NCBI GenBank assembly: GCA_018815325.1
Contig: JAHIYE010000021.1
Coordinates: forward strand, 310,001 to 374,000
Direction of reading: 5' to 3'
From: Gammaproteobacteria bacterium
GTDB taxonomy: Bacteria > Pseudomonadota > Gammaproteobacteria > Burkholderiales > Burkholderiaceae_C
Length of the DNA: 64,000 bases
Shown here: positions 27,837 through 35,745 of the stretch, one piece after another
Layout: every line of letters begins with the position of its first letter
How positions within the stretch are numbered: position 1 is the first letter of the stretch
Position numbers and translations under genes: made by a program
The notes under the pieces: model-generated
What the model was told of the DNA's origin: nothing
The model's database searches: none
What the model saw: the letters and a program-made list of their open reading frames with translations, nothing else

Positions 27837-28532
27837 ATGACTCAACTGCATCTGCTCAGCGGCGGCGCCGCCAAAGGTCTCGTGACCGAACTGCAGTCCC
27901 GCTTTTTTGCGGACACCAACTGCACGGTCGCGGGCACCTATGGCGCGGTCGGACTGATGAAAGACCGGCTGCTCGCGGGCGAGCCTTGTGACGTGCTGAT
28001 CTTGACCCAGGCCCTGATCGACCAACTCACGGCAAGCGGCGCGGTGCTCGCAGGCAGTGCGCATGCGCTGGGCCTGGTGAAGACCGGTGTGGCCGTCAAG
28101 ACCGGAGAGTCCGCACCCAAGGTGGACACGCCAGAGGCACTCAAGTCGGTGCTGCAGGCAGCCAGCGGAATTTACTTTCCCGACCCGGAGAAGGCCACGG
28201 CCGGCATCCACTTCATGAGCGTGCTGCGTCAGTTAGGCCTTGATGAAGCGCTTGCCTCACGCCTGCGGGTCTTCCCGAACGGCGCTACCGCCATGGCCGC
28301 GATGGCCGAGTCCTCTGAAAAAGGGCTGGTTGGCTGCACCCAGGTCACCGAGATTCTCTACACCCCGGGGGTGCAGCTGATCGACGTGCTGCCAAAGCAG
28401 TTCGAGCTGGCCACCACCTATACCGCAGCGGTGTGCAGCAAGTCAGAGCACCCGCAGGCTGCGGCTGAACTGATTCGCCTGCTGACCAGCGCCAGCGCCG
28501 CAGAGCTGCGACGCAAGGGCGGCTTCGAGTAG
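27837..28532 (+). CDS. ModA-like substrate-binding-domain protein without signal peptide
   Basis: About 231 residues of the type 2 periplasmic-binding fold (HLLSGGAAKGLVTELQSRFF, GEPCDVLILTQALIDQL, ASGIYFPDPEKATAGIHF, KGLVGCTQVTEIL), closest in pattern to molybdate-binding ModA. The protein starts MTQLHLLSGGAAKG with no signal peptide or lipobox, so it is expected in the cytoplasm. It follows the second Bug gene by 15 bp and is followed by a terminator. A role as an intracellular binding or regulatory protein is possible; nothing defines the ligand. Confidence 0.75.
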   Translation: MTQLHLLSGGAAKGLVTELQSRFFADTNCTVAGTYGAVGLMKDRLLAGEPCDVLILTQALIDQLTASGAVLAGSAHALGLVKTGVAVKTGESAPKVDTPEALKSVLQAASGIYFPDPEKATAGIHFMSVLRQLGLDEALASRLRVFPNGATAMAAMAESSEKGLVGCTQVTEILYTPGVQLIDVLPKQFELATTYTAAVCSKSEHPQAAAELIRLLTSASAAELRRKGGFE

Positions 28533-28560
28533 GGCCAACGCCTCACGCCTTGGCTACGGC

Positions 28561-28586
28561 AACCCCGGCATAGCTGGGGTTTTTTG
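28561..28586 (+). terminator. Terminator after the ModA-like gene
   Basis: AACCCC ... GGGGTT stem with a 9-base loop followed directly by TTTTTT. A canonical Rho-independent terminator separating the Bug operon from the riboswitch leader. Confidence 0.85.
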
Positions 28587-28610
28587 ATTCCTCTACTATC
28601 GGGGTTCCCG

Positions 28611-28710
28611 TCAAGGGGAGTAGCGAGCTGGTCAGGGTCTTGTTGCAGGATTGAGGCCAGCAGAGGTAATCGTCAGTACGCGGTTGCGTGAGCAGCCGTC
28701 GGTTCCTTGA
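28611..28710 (+). ncRNA. yybP-ykoY (manganese) riboswitch
   Basis: The 5' element TCAAGGGGAGTAGC and a later CGTCAGTACG box match the conserved core of yybP-ykoY riboswitches. TCAAGG (28611-28616) pairs with CCTTGA (28705-28710) as closing helix P1. The downstream gene is a TerC/Alx protein, a standard target. Mn2+ sensing is known for the class and inferred here. Confidence 0.82.
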
Positions 28711-28741
28711 GACCCGGACGCCAGTCCGGGTTGTTCGCAAG

Positions 28742-28776
28742 ACCTTGTGGGTGTTTTATCAACACCACTACAAGGT
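28742..28776 (+). promoter_or_regulatory. Shine-Dalgarno-sequestering hairpin of the riboswitch
   Basis: ACCTTGT-GGTGTT pairs with AACACC-ACAAGGT; the AAGG ribosome site (28772-28775), nine bases before the terC ATG, is inside the stem. A second stem CCCGGAC/GTCCGGG (28713-28730) lies between it and P1. This is the layout of a translational on-switch. Confidence 0.6.
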
Positions 28777-28784
28777 ATTTGCCC

Positions 28785-29750
28785 ATGCAAACCGTTGCCC
28801 CTCTTTGGCTTTGGCTGGTTTTCGTCGCCTTTGTCCTTGCTGCATTGTTCGTTGACTTCGTGGTCCTGAAAAAGCAGGGGGCGCATGAGGTCGGGGTCAG
28901 GGAGGCCGTGAACTGGTCCATCCTGTGGATCGTGCTGAGCTTCCTGTTCAACGGCCTGCTCTGGTGGGCCATCCGAGACAGCACCGGCTCAGTCGCTCTT
29001 GCCAACGAGAAATCACTGGAATTCCTTACCGGCTATCTCATCGAGAAAAGCCTGGCCGTCGACAATATTTTTGTCTTCCTGCTGATCTTCAGTTACTTTG
29101 CGGTACCACCGGCGTACCAGAAGCGTGTGTTGATGATCGGTATCGTGGGCGCCATTGTCCTGCGCACCATCATGATTCTCGTCGGCGGCTGGCTGCTGGC
29201 GCAGTTCCACTGGATCCTGTATCTCTTCGGCGCCTTCCTGATCATCACGGGCATCAAGATGTGGTGGGCAGCAGGCAAGGAGCCCGATCTGGATGACAAC
29301 CCGGCACTGAAGCTGTTGCGCAAGCTGCTGCCCGTGAGCAAAACCTATGACGGCGAGAAATTCTGGACGGTCGAAAACGGCACGCGTATTGCCACGCCGC
29401 TCTTGATGGTGATCTGCCTGGTGGGTCTGACGGACGTGGTGTTCGCTGTCGATTCGATCCCCGCGATTTTTGCCATCACGAGTGACCCGTTCATCGTCCT
29501 GACCAGCAATGTGTTTGCGATCCTGGGCTTGCGCGCCATGTTTTTCCTGCTGCAGGCCGCAGCAAGCAAGTTTCACCTGCTCAACTACGGCCTCGCCCTG
29601 ATACTGGTGTTCATCGGCAGCAAGATGATGCTGATCGATGTGTTCAAGATCCCGGTGGCGGTCTCGCTGGCGGTGGTGATCGGTATTCTCGTCATCACCA
29701 TGCTCTGGAGCGCCAGAACCGCAGCGCCCGTCAAAAGCTCCTCCCGGTGA
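28785..29750 (+). CDS. TerC/Alx-family manganese exporter
   Basis: About 321 residues with about eight to nine membrane segments. LANEKSLEFLTGYLIEKSLAVDNIFVFLLIFSYFAVP and VVFAVDSIPAIFAITSDPFIVLTSNVFAILGLRAMFFLL carry the paired acidic residues of the family. The upstream riboswitch supports an Mn2+ export or homeostasis role, as for Alx/MeeY-type proteins. ATG opening MQTVAPLWLW chosen; it is nine bases after AAGG. Confidence 0.93.
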   Translation: MQTVAPLWLWLVFVAFVLAALFVDFVVLKKQGAHEVGVREAVNWSILWIVLSFLFNGLLWWAIRDSTGSVALANEKSLEFLTGYLIEKSLAVDNIFVFLLIFSYFAVPPAYQKRVLMIGIVGAIVLRTIMILVGGWLLAQFHWILYLFGAFLIITGIKMWWAAGKEPDLDDNPALKLLRKLLPVSKTYDGEKFWTVENGTRIATPLLMVICLVGLTDVVFAVDSIPAIFAITSDPFIVLTSNVFAILGLRAMFFLLQAAASKFHLLNYGLALILVFIGSKMMLIDVFKIPVAVSLAVVIGILVITMLWSARTAAPVKSSSR

Positions 29751-29801
29751 AGAAGGGCTTGTCCCGTGTGCTTGTCCGGTAAAGGGCTGCTGTGCGAAGG
29801 C

Positions 29802-30254
29802 TTACTTGCCGTTGATCGCCAGCAACTCGACTTCAAACAGCAGCGTTGCGTTGGGCGGAATCACCCCGCCGGCGCCGCGTGAGCCGTAGGCAATGGCGGC
29901 AGGGCAGGTCAGCTTGGCCTTGCCACCCACCTTCATGCGCTGCACGCCTTCGGTCCAGCATTTGATGACCCCGCTCAAGGGGAACTCGATGGCTTCATTG
30001 CGCTTGTAGGAGCTGTCGAACTCGCGGCCATCGGGAAAGGTGCCGCGGTAGTGCACCTTCACCGTGTCGCGGGCTGTGGGGCTGGCACCGGTGCCGTCCT
30101 TGAGCGAGCGGTATACCAGGCCGCTGGCCGTGACCACTGCCCCCGGCTCCTTGGCCGCTGATGCCGCGACGACGTCTTGCGCCCGGGCGGTGGGCAGGGT
30201 GAGGAGCGTAGCGGCGAGGATGGCAGGTGCAGCCATACGCAGGAATGTTTTCAT
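29802..30254 (-). CDS. FKBP-type peptidyl-prolyl isomerase, periplasmic
   Basis: About 150 residues. Signal peptide to TARAQ (about residue 25), then one FKBP domain: VKVHYRGTFPDGREFDSSYKRNEAIEFPL, VIKCWTEGVQRMKVGGKAKLTCP and AYGSRGAGGVIPPNATLLFEVELL. Assists folding of exported proteins. Its Y-G-x-R-G-A-G-G-V-I-P-P-N loop is intact, so it should be active. TAGGAGC precedes the ATG. Divergent from the DUF2835 gene. Confidence 0.93.
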   Translation of the reverse strand: MKTFLRMAAPAILAATLLTLPTARAQDVVAASAAKEPGAVVTASGLVYRSLKDGTGASPTARDTVKVHYRGTFPDGREFDSSYKRNEAIEFPLSGVIKCWTEGVQRMKVGGKAKLTCPAAIAYGSRGAGGVIPPNATLLFEVELLAINGK

Positions 30255-30347
30255 AGGAGCTTTGAGGTGAGTTGAAAAACAGGATGTGATTGTCGCAGTC
30301 CTGTCGTATTCTCCAGAGAGCAAAGCTTCTTGGGTGTTTTTTGGGTC

Positions 30348-30569
30348 ATGAGACGATTTGAATTCCAGCTCAGCATTTCGGCGCAGCAGTACCTGGACTA
30401 TTACCGGGGCTCGGTCAGGCAGGTCCTGGTGAGGTGCACCACGGGCGAGACGATTCAGTTCCCTGCCGCACACCTGACGCCTTATGTGAGCACGGCCGGC
30501 ATCCATGGCCGCTTCGTCCTGACCTGTGACGATGCAGGCAAGGGCTCGACGCTTGAGCGGCGGGCATGA
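30348..30569 (+). CDS. DUF2835 family small protein
   Basis: About 73 residues: RRFEFQLSISAQQYLDYYRGSVRQVLV and a central IQFPAAHLTPYVSTAGIHGRFVL stretch match the DUF2835 family, a small beta-rich protein of unknown role. ATG opening MRRFEFQ chosen over an upstream GTG. No clear ribosome site. Confidence 0.82.
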   Translation: MRRFEFQLSISAQQYLDYYRGSVRQVLVRCTTGETIQFPAAHLTPYVSTAGIHGRFVLTCDDAGKGSTLERRA

Positions 30570-30807
30570 GCTTGAAGCGCACTATTTGTAGGTGATCACT
30601 GACGAAATATTGAGGTTGTCTTCAGCTCTGATCTCATCTAACCTGTTGGCTAAACTTGCCGAAGTTAATTTTGACTGGATCATTTATTGCCATTGATGTC
30701 TGTCAAGATTCCCGGTCTGAGCGCTAACTGCTCGTACATGATAATTGCCATGATGAATACATTCAGAGGCCAGTCAGTGAAAGCCTCATGCGGAGGAGTC
30801 GAACGCA

Positions 30808-31593
30808 ATGAGTAGCAACACGGTGGCACTGGATGCCATGGAGACGCCAGAATTTGCTGACAGCGTCAGCGATGGGGCGGTCACACCCGGCGCCAAAAAG
30901 AGTGCACCTGATGTGGGCTTTCACTTTGAGGCCATGAATCTGAAGCCGGGTGACCGCATGCAGATTCAGGTGCCCAGCAAACTTTCAGACGAGCGCTGTT
31001 TTGTCCGTTTGATCGGTTTCCTTCCGGGGCACAGCATCCTGATCACGACCCCGACAACGGCCAGCAATGTTCGCCTGCAACTGATTGAAGACGATCAGGT
31101 TGTCATGCGGATCTTTTCCCGTCAGCAGGCCTTTGCCTTTTCAAGTGATGTGCTCAGGACCTGCAAGTTGCCCTACAGCTATCTGCACATTTCTGTGCCC
31201 AAGGCGATTGAAGGAACGGTGATACGCAAGGCCGCCCGCGTCAAGACCAAGATCATTGTCAAGGTCAACGCAGACGAGGGGCGAGCAGCAGAGCAGACAG
31301 GCGTCATCTCCAACCTCAGTGCCAACGGTGCGTTGCTTGATGGGCGAAAAAATATTGCCGAAGTGGGCGATACCATCCAGACAACGTTCAATCTCAAGCT
31401 TCACAATGTCGAGACCCGCCTGTCGTTGCGAGCCATCGTGCGTGCGGCATTCGACGACGATACGCTCCGGCAGAGCGGTACCTCCCTGACGCACTTCGGT
31501 CTGGAATTTCTTGATCTCCAACCCAATGACCACATGATTCTGCAAAGCATGGTCTACCAGAAGATGATCGAGGAGCCGCTTTCCCTGGTTTGA
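30808..31593 (+). CDS. PilZ-domain c-di-GMP-binding protein (YcgR-like)
   Basis: About 261 residues: an N-terminal YcgR-like beta domain (LKPGDRMQIQVPSKLSDERCFVRLIGFLPGHSILIT) and a C-terminal PilZ domain with R140-K-A-A-R144 and N169-L-S-A-N-G174, the two c-di-GMP contact motifs. Probably an effector of c-di-GMP signalling on motility or surface behaviour; two c-di-GMP enzymes are encoded in the window. GGAGGAG lies 8 bases before the ATG. The 238 bp upstream hold an A/T-rich promoter-like stretch near 30600-30690, with no clear operator. Confidence 0.9.
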   Translation: MSSNTVALDAMETPEFADSVSDGAVTPGAKKSAPDVGFHFEAMNLKPGDRMQIQVPSKLSDERCFVRLIGFLPGHSILITTPTTASNVRLQLIEDDQVVMRIFSRQQAFAFSSDVLRTCKLPYSYLHISVPKAIEGTVIRKAARVKTKIIVKVNADEGRAAEQTGVISNLSANGALLDGRKNIAEVGDTIQTTFNLKLHNVETRLSLRAIVRAAFDDDTLRQSGTSLTHFGLEFLDLQPNDHMILQSMVYQKMIEEPLSLV

Positions 31594-31735
31594 AGAGGTG
31601 CGCTCATTCGTGGGCGGTGGGGGTGTATAAACGAGCCCTCTTGGGTCATGCGCCGGGTCTTTGACTCTGTAGCGGCTGCCTTTATGACCCATCAAGCCAG
31701 GCGCACAAGCGCCACAACAGCAAGGAACATCAGAC

Positions 31736-32449
31736 ATGGGTGCGCAGTGGAAAGCAAAAGGCAAGGCACAGGCCGCAGATGCCAGGGGCAAACTGTTTGG
31801 CCGGCTGGCCAAGGACATCATGGTGGCGGCGCGCAGCGGCGCCGACCCGGCCCTGAACTCGCGCCTGCGCCTGGTGGTGGAGCAGGCGCGCAAGGTCTCC
31901 ATGCCCAAGGACACGCTGGAGCGGGCCATCAAAAAGGGGGCCGGCATCGGGGATGACGCCGTCAACTTCGAACGCGTGATCTACGAGGGCTTTGCACCGC
32001 ACCAGGTGGCGGTGATGGTGGAGTGCCTGACCGACAACGTGAACCGTACTGCACCCGAGATGCGTGTGCTGTTCCGCAAGGGCCAGCTCGGTACCTCCGG
32101 CTCGGTGGCCTGGGATTTTGACCACGTGGGCATGATTGAAGCCGAACCGGCCCAGGCGGGGGCTGACCCCGAACTCGCCGCGATTGAAGCCGGTGCGCAG
32201 GATTTCGAGCCCGGCGAGGAAGAGGGCAGCACCCTGTTCCTCACCGATGCGACCGACCTCGATCTGGTGAGCCGTGCACTCCCTGCCCACGGTTTCAATG
32301 TGCTCTCTGCCAAGCTGGGCTACAAGGCCAAGAACCCGGTGAACCCGGCCAATCTGAGTGCCGAGCAGATGGAAGAGGTCGAAGCCTTCCTCGCCGCGAT
32401 CGACGGGAACGACGATGTGCAGAACGTCTTCGTGGCGCTGGCGGGTTAA
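31736..32449 (+). CDS. YebC/TACO1-family protein, second (YeeN-like) type
   Basis: About 237 residues. Begins [45 protein letters not shown]: the family core, but lacking the MAGHSKWANIKHRK start of canonical YebC, so it is the YebC2/YeeN-type paralogue. Family members help ribosomes through polyproline and similar stalls, or were described as transcription regulators. Stands alone; a terminator follows. ATG at MGAQWK chosen. Confidence 0.9.
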   Translation: MGAQWKAKGKAQAADARGKLFGRLAKDIMVAARSGADPALNSRLRLVVEQARKVSMPKDTLERAIKKGAGIGDDAVNFERVIYEGFAPHQVAVMVECLTDNVNRTAPEMRVLFRKGQLGTSGSVAWDFDHVGMIEAEPAQAGADPELAAIEAGAQDFEPGEEEGSTLFLTDATDLDLVSRALPAHGFNVLSAKLGYKAKNPVNPANLSAEQMEEVEAFLAAIDGNDDVQNVFVALAG

Positions 32450-32520
32450 AGCTTAAGGCCGCCGTTCAGCGTCTCTAGCCTGAGGCTCGGCAACTGCTAC
32501 TGCGTACGCCAAGGTCCATG

Positions 32521-32558
32521 AAAAAGCCCCACAGCCTGGAATGGCTGCGGGGCTTTAT
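32521..32558. terminator. Strong terminator between yebC2 and htpG
   Basis: AAAAAGCCCC-ACAGCC ... GGCTGCGGGGCTTT: about 13 paired bases with one mismatch, loop of six, T-rich on both sides (A tract upstream), so it could work in both directions. Confidence 0.85.
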
Positions 32559-32565
32559 TGTGCAA

Positions 32566-32630
32566 TGATTGCTATATTTTCAATAGCTTCACGCGCATTA
32601 TGGATAAGGGCTAGAGGCTAATTTCTTTCA
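32566..32630 (+). repeat. Dispersed TTGCTA/TAGCT repeat, copy D
   Basis: TGATTGCTATATTTTCAATA, GCTTCACGCGCATT, ATGGATAAGGGCTAGAGG, CTAATTTCTTTCA: the best-preserved copy of the element also found at 7831, 18529, 25181 and 57307. Sits directly after the terminator and before the htpG stop. Confidence 0.75.
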
Positions 32631-32634
32631 TAAA

Positions 32635-34554
32635 TCAGACCAGCAGCGCATTCACCCGCTTCACATAAGCCGCCGGGTCGGCCGGCATGCCGCCTTCGGC
32701 CAGCAGGGCCTGGTCGAACAGGATGTGGGCGAGGTCGTTGAAATGCACCGAGCCATCGAGCTTCTTGACGAGCGGGTGCTCGGCGTTCACTTCCAGCACG
32801 GGCTTGATCTCGGGCGCGGCCTGGCCGGCCTGCTTGAGCAGGCGCGCGAGCTGGGTGCTCATGCCGTCGTCTTTCACCACCAGGCAGGCGGCTGAGTCCA
32901 CCAGGCGGGTGGTGACGCGCACGTCCTCGGCCTTGTCTTTCAGTGCTTCCTTGAGCTTGGCCAGCAGGGGTTTGAAGGTTTCGGCCGCTTCTTCTGCGGC
33001 TTTCTTCTCAGCCTCGTCCTGCAGCTTGCCCAGGTCCACGGCACCCTTGGCGACGGACTGCAGCGGCGTGCCGTCGAACTCGGTCAGGTAGTTCAGGGCC
33101 CACTCGTCCACGCGGTCGCTCATCAGCAGCACTTCGATACCCTTCTTGCGGAAGACTTCGAGCTGCGGGCTGTTCTTGGCGGCGGCCAGGCTGTCGGCGG
33201 TGATGTAGTAGATCGCCTCCTGGCCTTCCTTCATGCGGGCCTTGTAGTCGGCAAAGCCCACTGTGGGAGAGTCAGTCGTGGTGCTGGCAAAGCGCAGCAG
33301 CTTGGCCAGGCGCTCGCGGTTGCCGAAGTCTTCACCCAGGCCTTCTTTCAGCACGGAGCCAAACTCGGCGTAGAAGCTGCTGAACTTGCCGGCATTGGCC
33401 TTGTCTTCATCGCTCGCATCATCTGCGGGTGTGTCGTGCTTGGCCAGGTCTTCCAGCATGCCGAGCACGCGCTTGGTACAGCCTTCGCGGATGGCTTTCA
33501 CATCACGGCTTTCCTGCAGCAGCTCGCGGCTCACGTTGAGCGGCAGGTCGGCGGAATCGACCACCCCTTTCACAAAGCGCAGGTACACGGGCAACAGGGC
33601 CTCGGCATCGTCCATGATGAAGACGCGCTTCACGTAGAGCTTCAGGCCGCCTTTTTTGTCGCGGTTCCACAGGTCCATCGGGGCCTTGGACGGGATGTAG
33701 AGCAACTGGGTGTACTCGGTGCTCCCCTCCACGCGGTTGTGGGTGTGGGCCAGCGGGGCCTCGTGGTCGTGGCTGATCTGTTTGTAGAACTCGTCGTACT
33801 GTTCGGGCGTGATGTCTTTCTTGGGCCGGCTCCACAGCGCGCTGGCCTTGTTGACGGTTTCCCACTCGTCGGTGGTGACCATCTCGCCGCCTTTGTTGTC
33901 ATCACCCTCTTTCCATTCCTCTTTCTGCATGAGGATGGGCAGGCTGATGTGGTCGGAGTACTTGCTGATGACGCTCTTGACTTTCCAGGTGCCCATGAAA
34001 TCTTCGGCGTCGTCGCGCAGGTGCAGGATGACGCTGGTGCCGCGCGCGGGGCGGTCGATGGTCTCGACTTCGAAGTCGCCGCTGCCGCCGCTGATCCAGC
34101 GCACGCCCTCGGAGCTCTTCATGCCGGCACGGCGGGATTCGACCGTGATCTTGTCCGCCACGATGAAGCCGGAGTAAAAGCCCACGCCGAACTGGCCGAT
34201 GAGTTGCGAGTCGGCCTTCTGGTCGCCCGAGAGCTTGGAGACAAAGTCCTTGGTGCCGCTCTTGGCGATGGTGCCCAGGTGGTCGATCGCTTCCTGCGCG
34301 CTCATGCCGATGCCGTTGTCGGTGATGGTGAGGGTCTTGGCGATTTTGTCGATGGACACACGGACCTCAAGATCGGGTGCGTCTTCATACAGGCCGCTGT
34401 CGTTGATGGCCTCGAAGCGCAGCTTGTCGCAGGCGTCAGAGGCATTGGAGATCAGTTCGCGCAGGAAGATCTCCTTGTTGGAGTACAGCGAGTGCGTGAC
34501 AAGGTGCAATAGCTGGGCGACTTCGGCCTGGAAGGAAAGTGTTTGCTTGGTCAT
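32635..34554 (-). CDS. htpG: HtpG, bacterial Hsp90 chaperone
   Basis: About 639 residues (E. coli 624). NTP-binding GHKL domain with [43 protein letters not shown] and [11 protein letters not shown]; middle domain with [40 protein letters not shown]-terminal dimerisation domain. Complete. Monocistronic; a copy of the dispersed repeat and a terminator follow its stop. The 267 bp upstream to the next gene contain no clear regulatory structure that I can see. Confidence 0.97.
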   Translation of the reverse strand: MTKQTLSFQAEVAQLLHLVTHSLYSNKEIFLRELISNASDACDKLRFEAINDSGLYEDAPDLEVRVSIDKIAKTLTITDNGIGMSAQEAIDHLGTIAKSGTKDFVSKLSGDQKADSQLIGQFGVGFYSGFIVADKITVESRRAGMKSSEGVRWISGGSGDFEVETIDRPARGTSVILHLRDDAEDFMGTWKVKSVISKYSDHISLPILMQKEEWKEGDDNKGGEMVTTDEWETVNKASALWSRPKKDITPEQYDEFYKQISHDHEAPLAHTHNRVEGSTEYTQLLYIPSKAPMDLWNRDKKGGLKLYVKRVFIMDDAEALLPVYLRFVKGVVDSADLPLNVSRELLQESRDVKAIREGCTKRVLGMLEDLAKHDTPADDASDEDKANAGKFSSFYAEFGSVLKEGLGEDFGNRERLAKLLRFASTTTDSPTVGFADYKARMKEGQEAIYYITADSLAAAKNSPQLEVFRKKGIEVLLMSDRVDEWALNYLTEFDGTPLQSVAKGAVDLGKLQDEAEKKAAEEAAETFKPLLAKLKEALKDKAEDVRVTTRLVDSAACLVVKDDGMSTQLARLLKQAGQAAPEIKPVLEVNAEHPLVKKLDGSVHFNDLAHILFDQALLAEGGMPADPAAYVKRVNALLV

Positions 34555-34821
34555 GGAGAATGGGAAATTTCAAAAAAATGGACTCCGCGTGGAACCCGCG
34601 ATACGAACAAGCACCAATTATGGGCGATGCCCGGGCTTTCAAGGGCTGCTGGCTGGTGCTGGAGCTTGGTTTCCGGCGGGCCGCCCAGCCCGGGGCTGTC
34701 TGATCCACGGCTTCACAAGCCAGCGGGTCGTGAAGAATAGATCCACGCAGGTGGGTGATATGCGTGTATGCTGGATTGGCTGGATACGCTTGCCACTTCG
34801 GCGATCATTCGAGGTGAGCCA

Positions 34822-35562
34822 ATGGATACCCCGCCGAGTCCCAATCAAAACCACTTGCTGGCAGCCTTGCCCGCGGCTGAGTTCGAACGCATCGCACCGC
34901 ATCTGGAGTTGGTCCCGTTGCGGCTGGGCGAAGTGATCCATGAATCCGGGGGGCAGCTGCAGCATGTCATCTTCCCGGTGACCGCCATCGTGTCCCTGCA
35001 CTACACCATGGAAGATGGCGCATCGGGCGAAGTCGCAGGCGTTGGCCGTGAAGGACTTGTTGGCATTTCGCTTTTCATGGGTGGCAATACCCTTACCAGC
35101 CAGGCCACCGTGCAGACGGCAGGCTATGGCTACCGGCTCAAAGCCAGGTTGATGACGGATGAGTTCTATCGCAATGGCCCGATGATGCGTCTGGCCTTGC
35201 GCTACACCCAGGCCTTGATTACCCAGATATCCCAGGCGGTAGTGTGTAATCGGCACCATTCGATTGAGCAGCAGTTGTGTCGCTGGCTGCTGTCTACGGA
35301 TGATCGCTTGCCGTCGACAGAATTGACCATGACGCAGGAATTGATTTCCACCATGCTCGGTGTTCGCCGCGAAGGCATTACCGAAGCCGCAGGACATTTG
35401 AAGCAGGCAGGTGCCATTCATTACCGGCGTGGCCACATCACGGTGCTCGACCGCCTGGGTCTGGAGGACCGCGTGTGTGAGTGTTATGCCGTGGTCAGAA
35501 ACGAATGCGATCGCTTGCTGAGCGGCGAGCGTTATCGCCAGGGGCCTTCCTGTGTCAGCTGA
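34822..35562 (+). CDS. Crp/Fnr-family regulator
   Basis: About 246 residues: cyclic-nucleotide-binding-like sensor (VPLRLGEVIHESGGQLQHVIFPVTAIVSLHYTMEDG, GREGLVGISLFMGG) and a C-terminal winged helix with TMTQELISTMLGVRREGITEAAGHLKQAG. No Fe-S cysteine cluster and the cAMP contact RxS pattern is absent, so the signal is unknown. GAGGTG precedes the ATG (MDTPPSP). It is followed by a hybrid histidine kinase with an 11 bp inverted repeat between the two genes. Confidence 0.88.
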   Translation: MDTPPSPNQNHLLAALPAAEFERIAPHLELVPLRLGEVIHESGGQLQHVIFPVTAIVSLHYTMEDGASGEVAGVGREGLVGISLFMGGNTLTSQATVQTAGYGYRLKARLMTDEFYRNGPMMRLALRYTQALITQISQAVVCNRHHSIEQQLCRWLLSTDDRLPSTELTMTQELISTMLGVRREGITEAAGHLKQAGAIHYRRGHITVLDRLGLEDRVCECYAVVRNECDRLLSGERYRQGPSCVS

Positions 35563-35605
35563 GGCTGATCGCTGGCCCGGCGTCGGTGATTTGCATGGCG
35601 CTCCA

Positions 35606-35631
35606 TTGAATGTGCGATAGCGCACATTCAA
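35606..35631. promoter_or_regulatory. 11 bp inverted repeat between the Crp-like and kinase genes
   Basis: Arms TTGAATGTGCG and CGCACATTCAA are perfect around ATAG. The TGTG ... CACA cores resemble the two half-sites of a Crp/Fnr-type operator. No T tract follows, so it is probably not a terminator. Confidence 0.6.
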
Positions 35632-35745
35632 AAGTGGACTGACTCCCTAGAATGAAAACAGGGGTTCTGGCGGGTTAAGCAGGCATCAAGCCTGTAGACC
35701 TTCTCCCTGGTGATCCGTGAGTCCCGCCCCATAAAGAGAAAAGCC

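Noticed and set aside
26793-28211. 472-codon minus-strand frame over a Bug gene and the ModA-like gene
   Set aside because: Antisense to conserved genes, no domain pattern.
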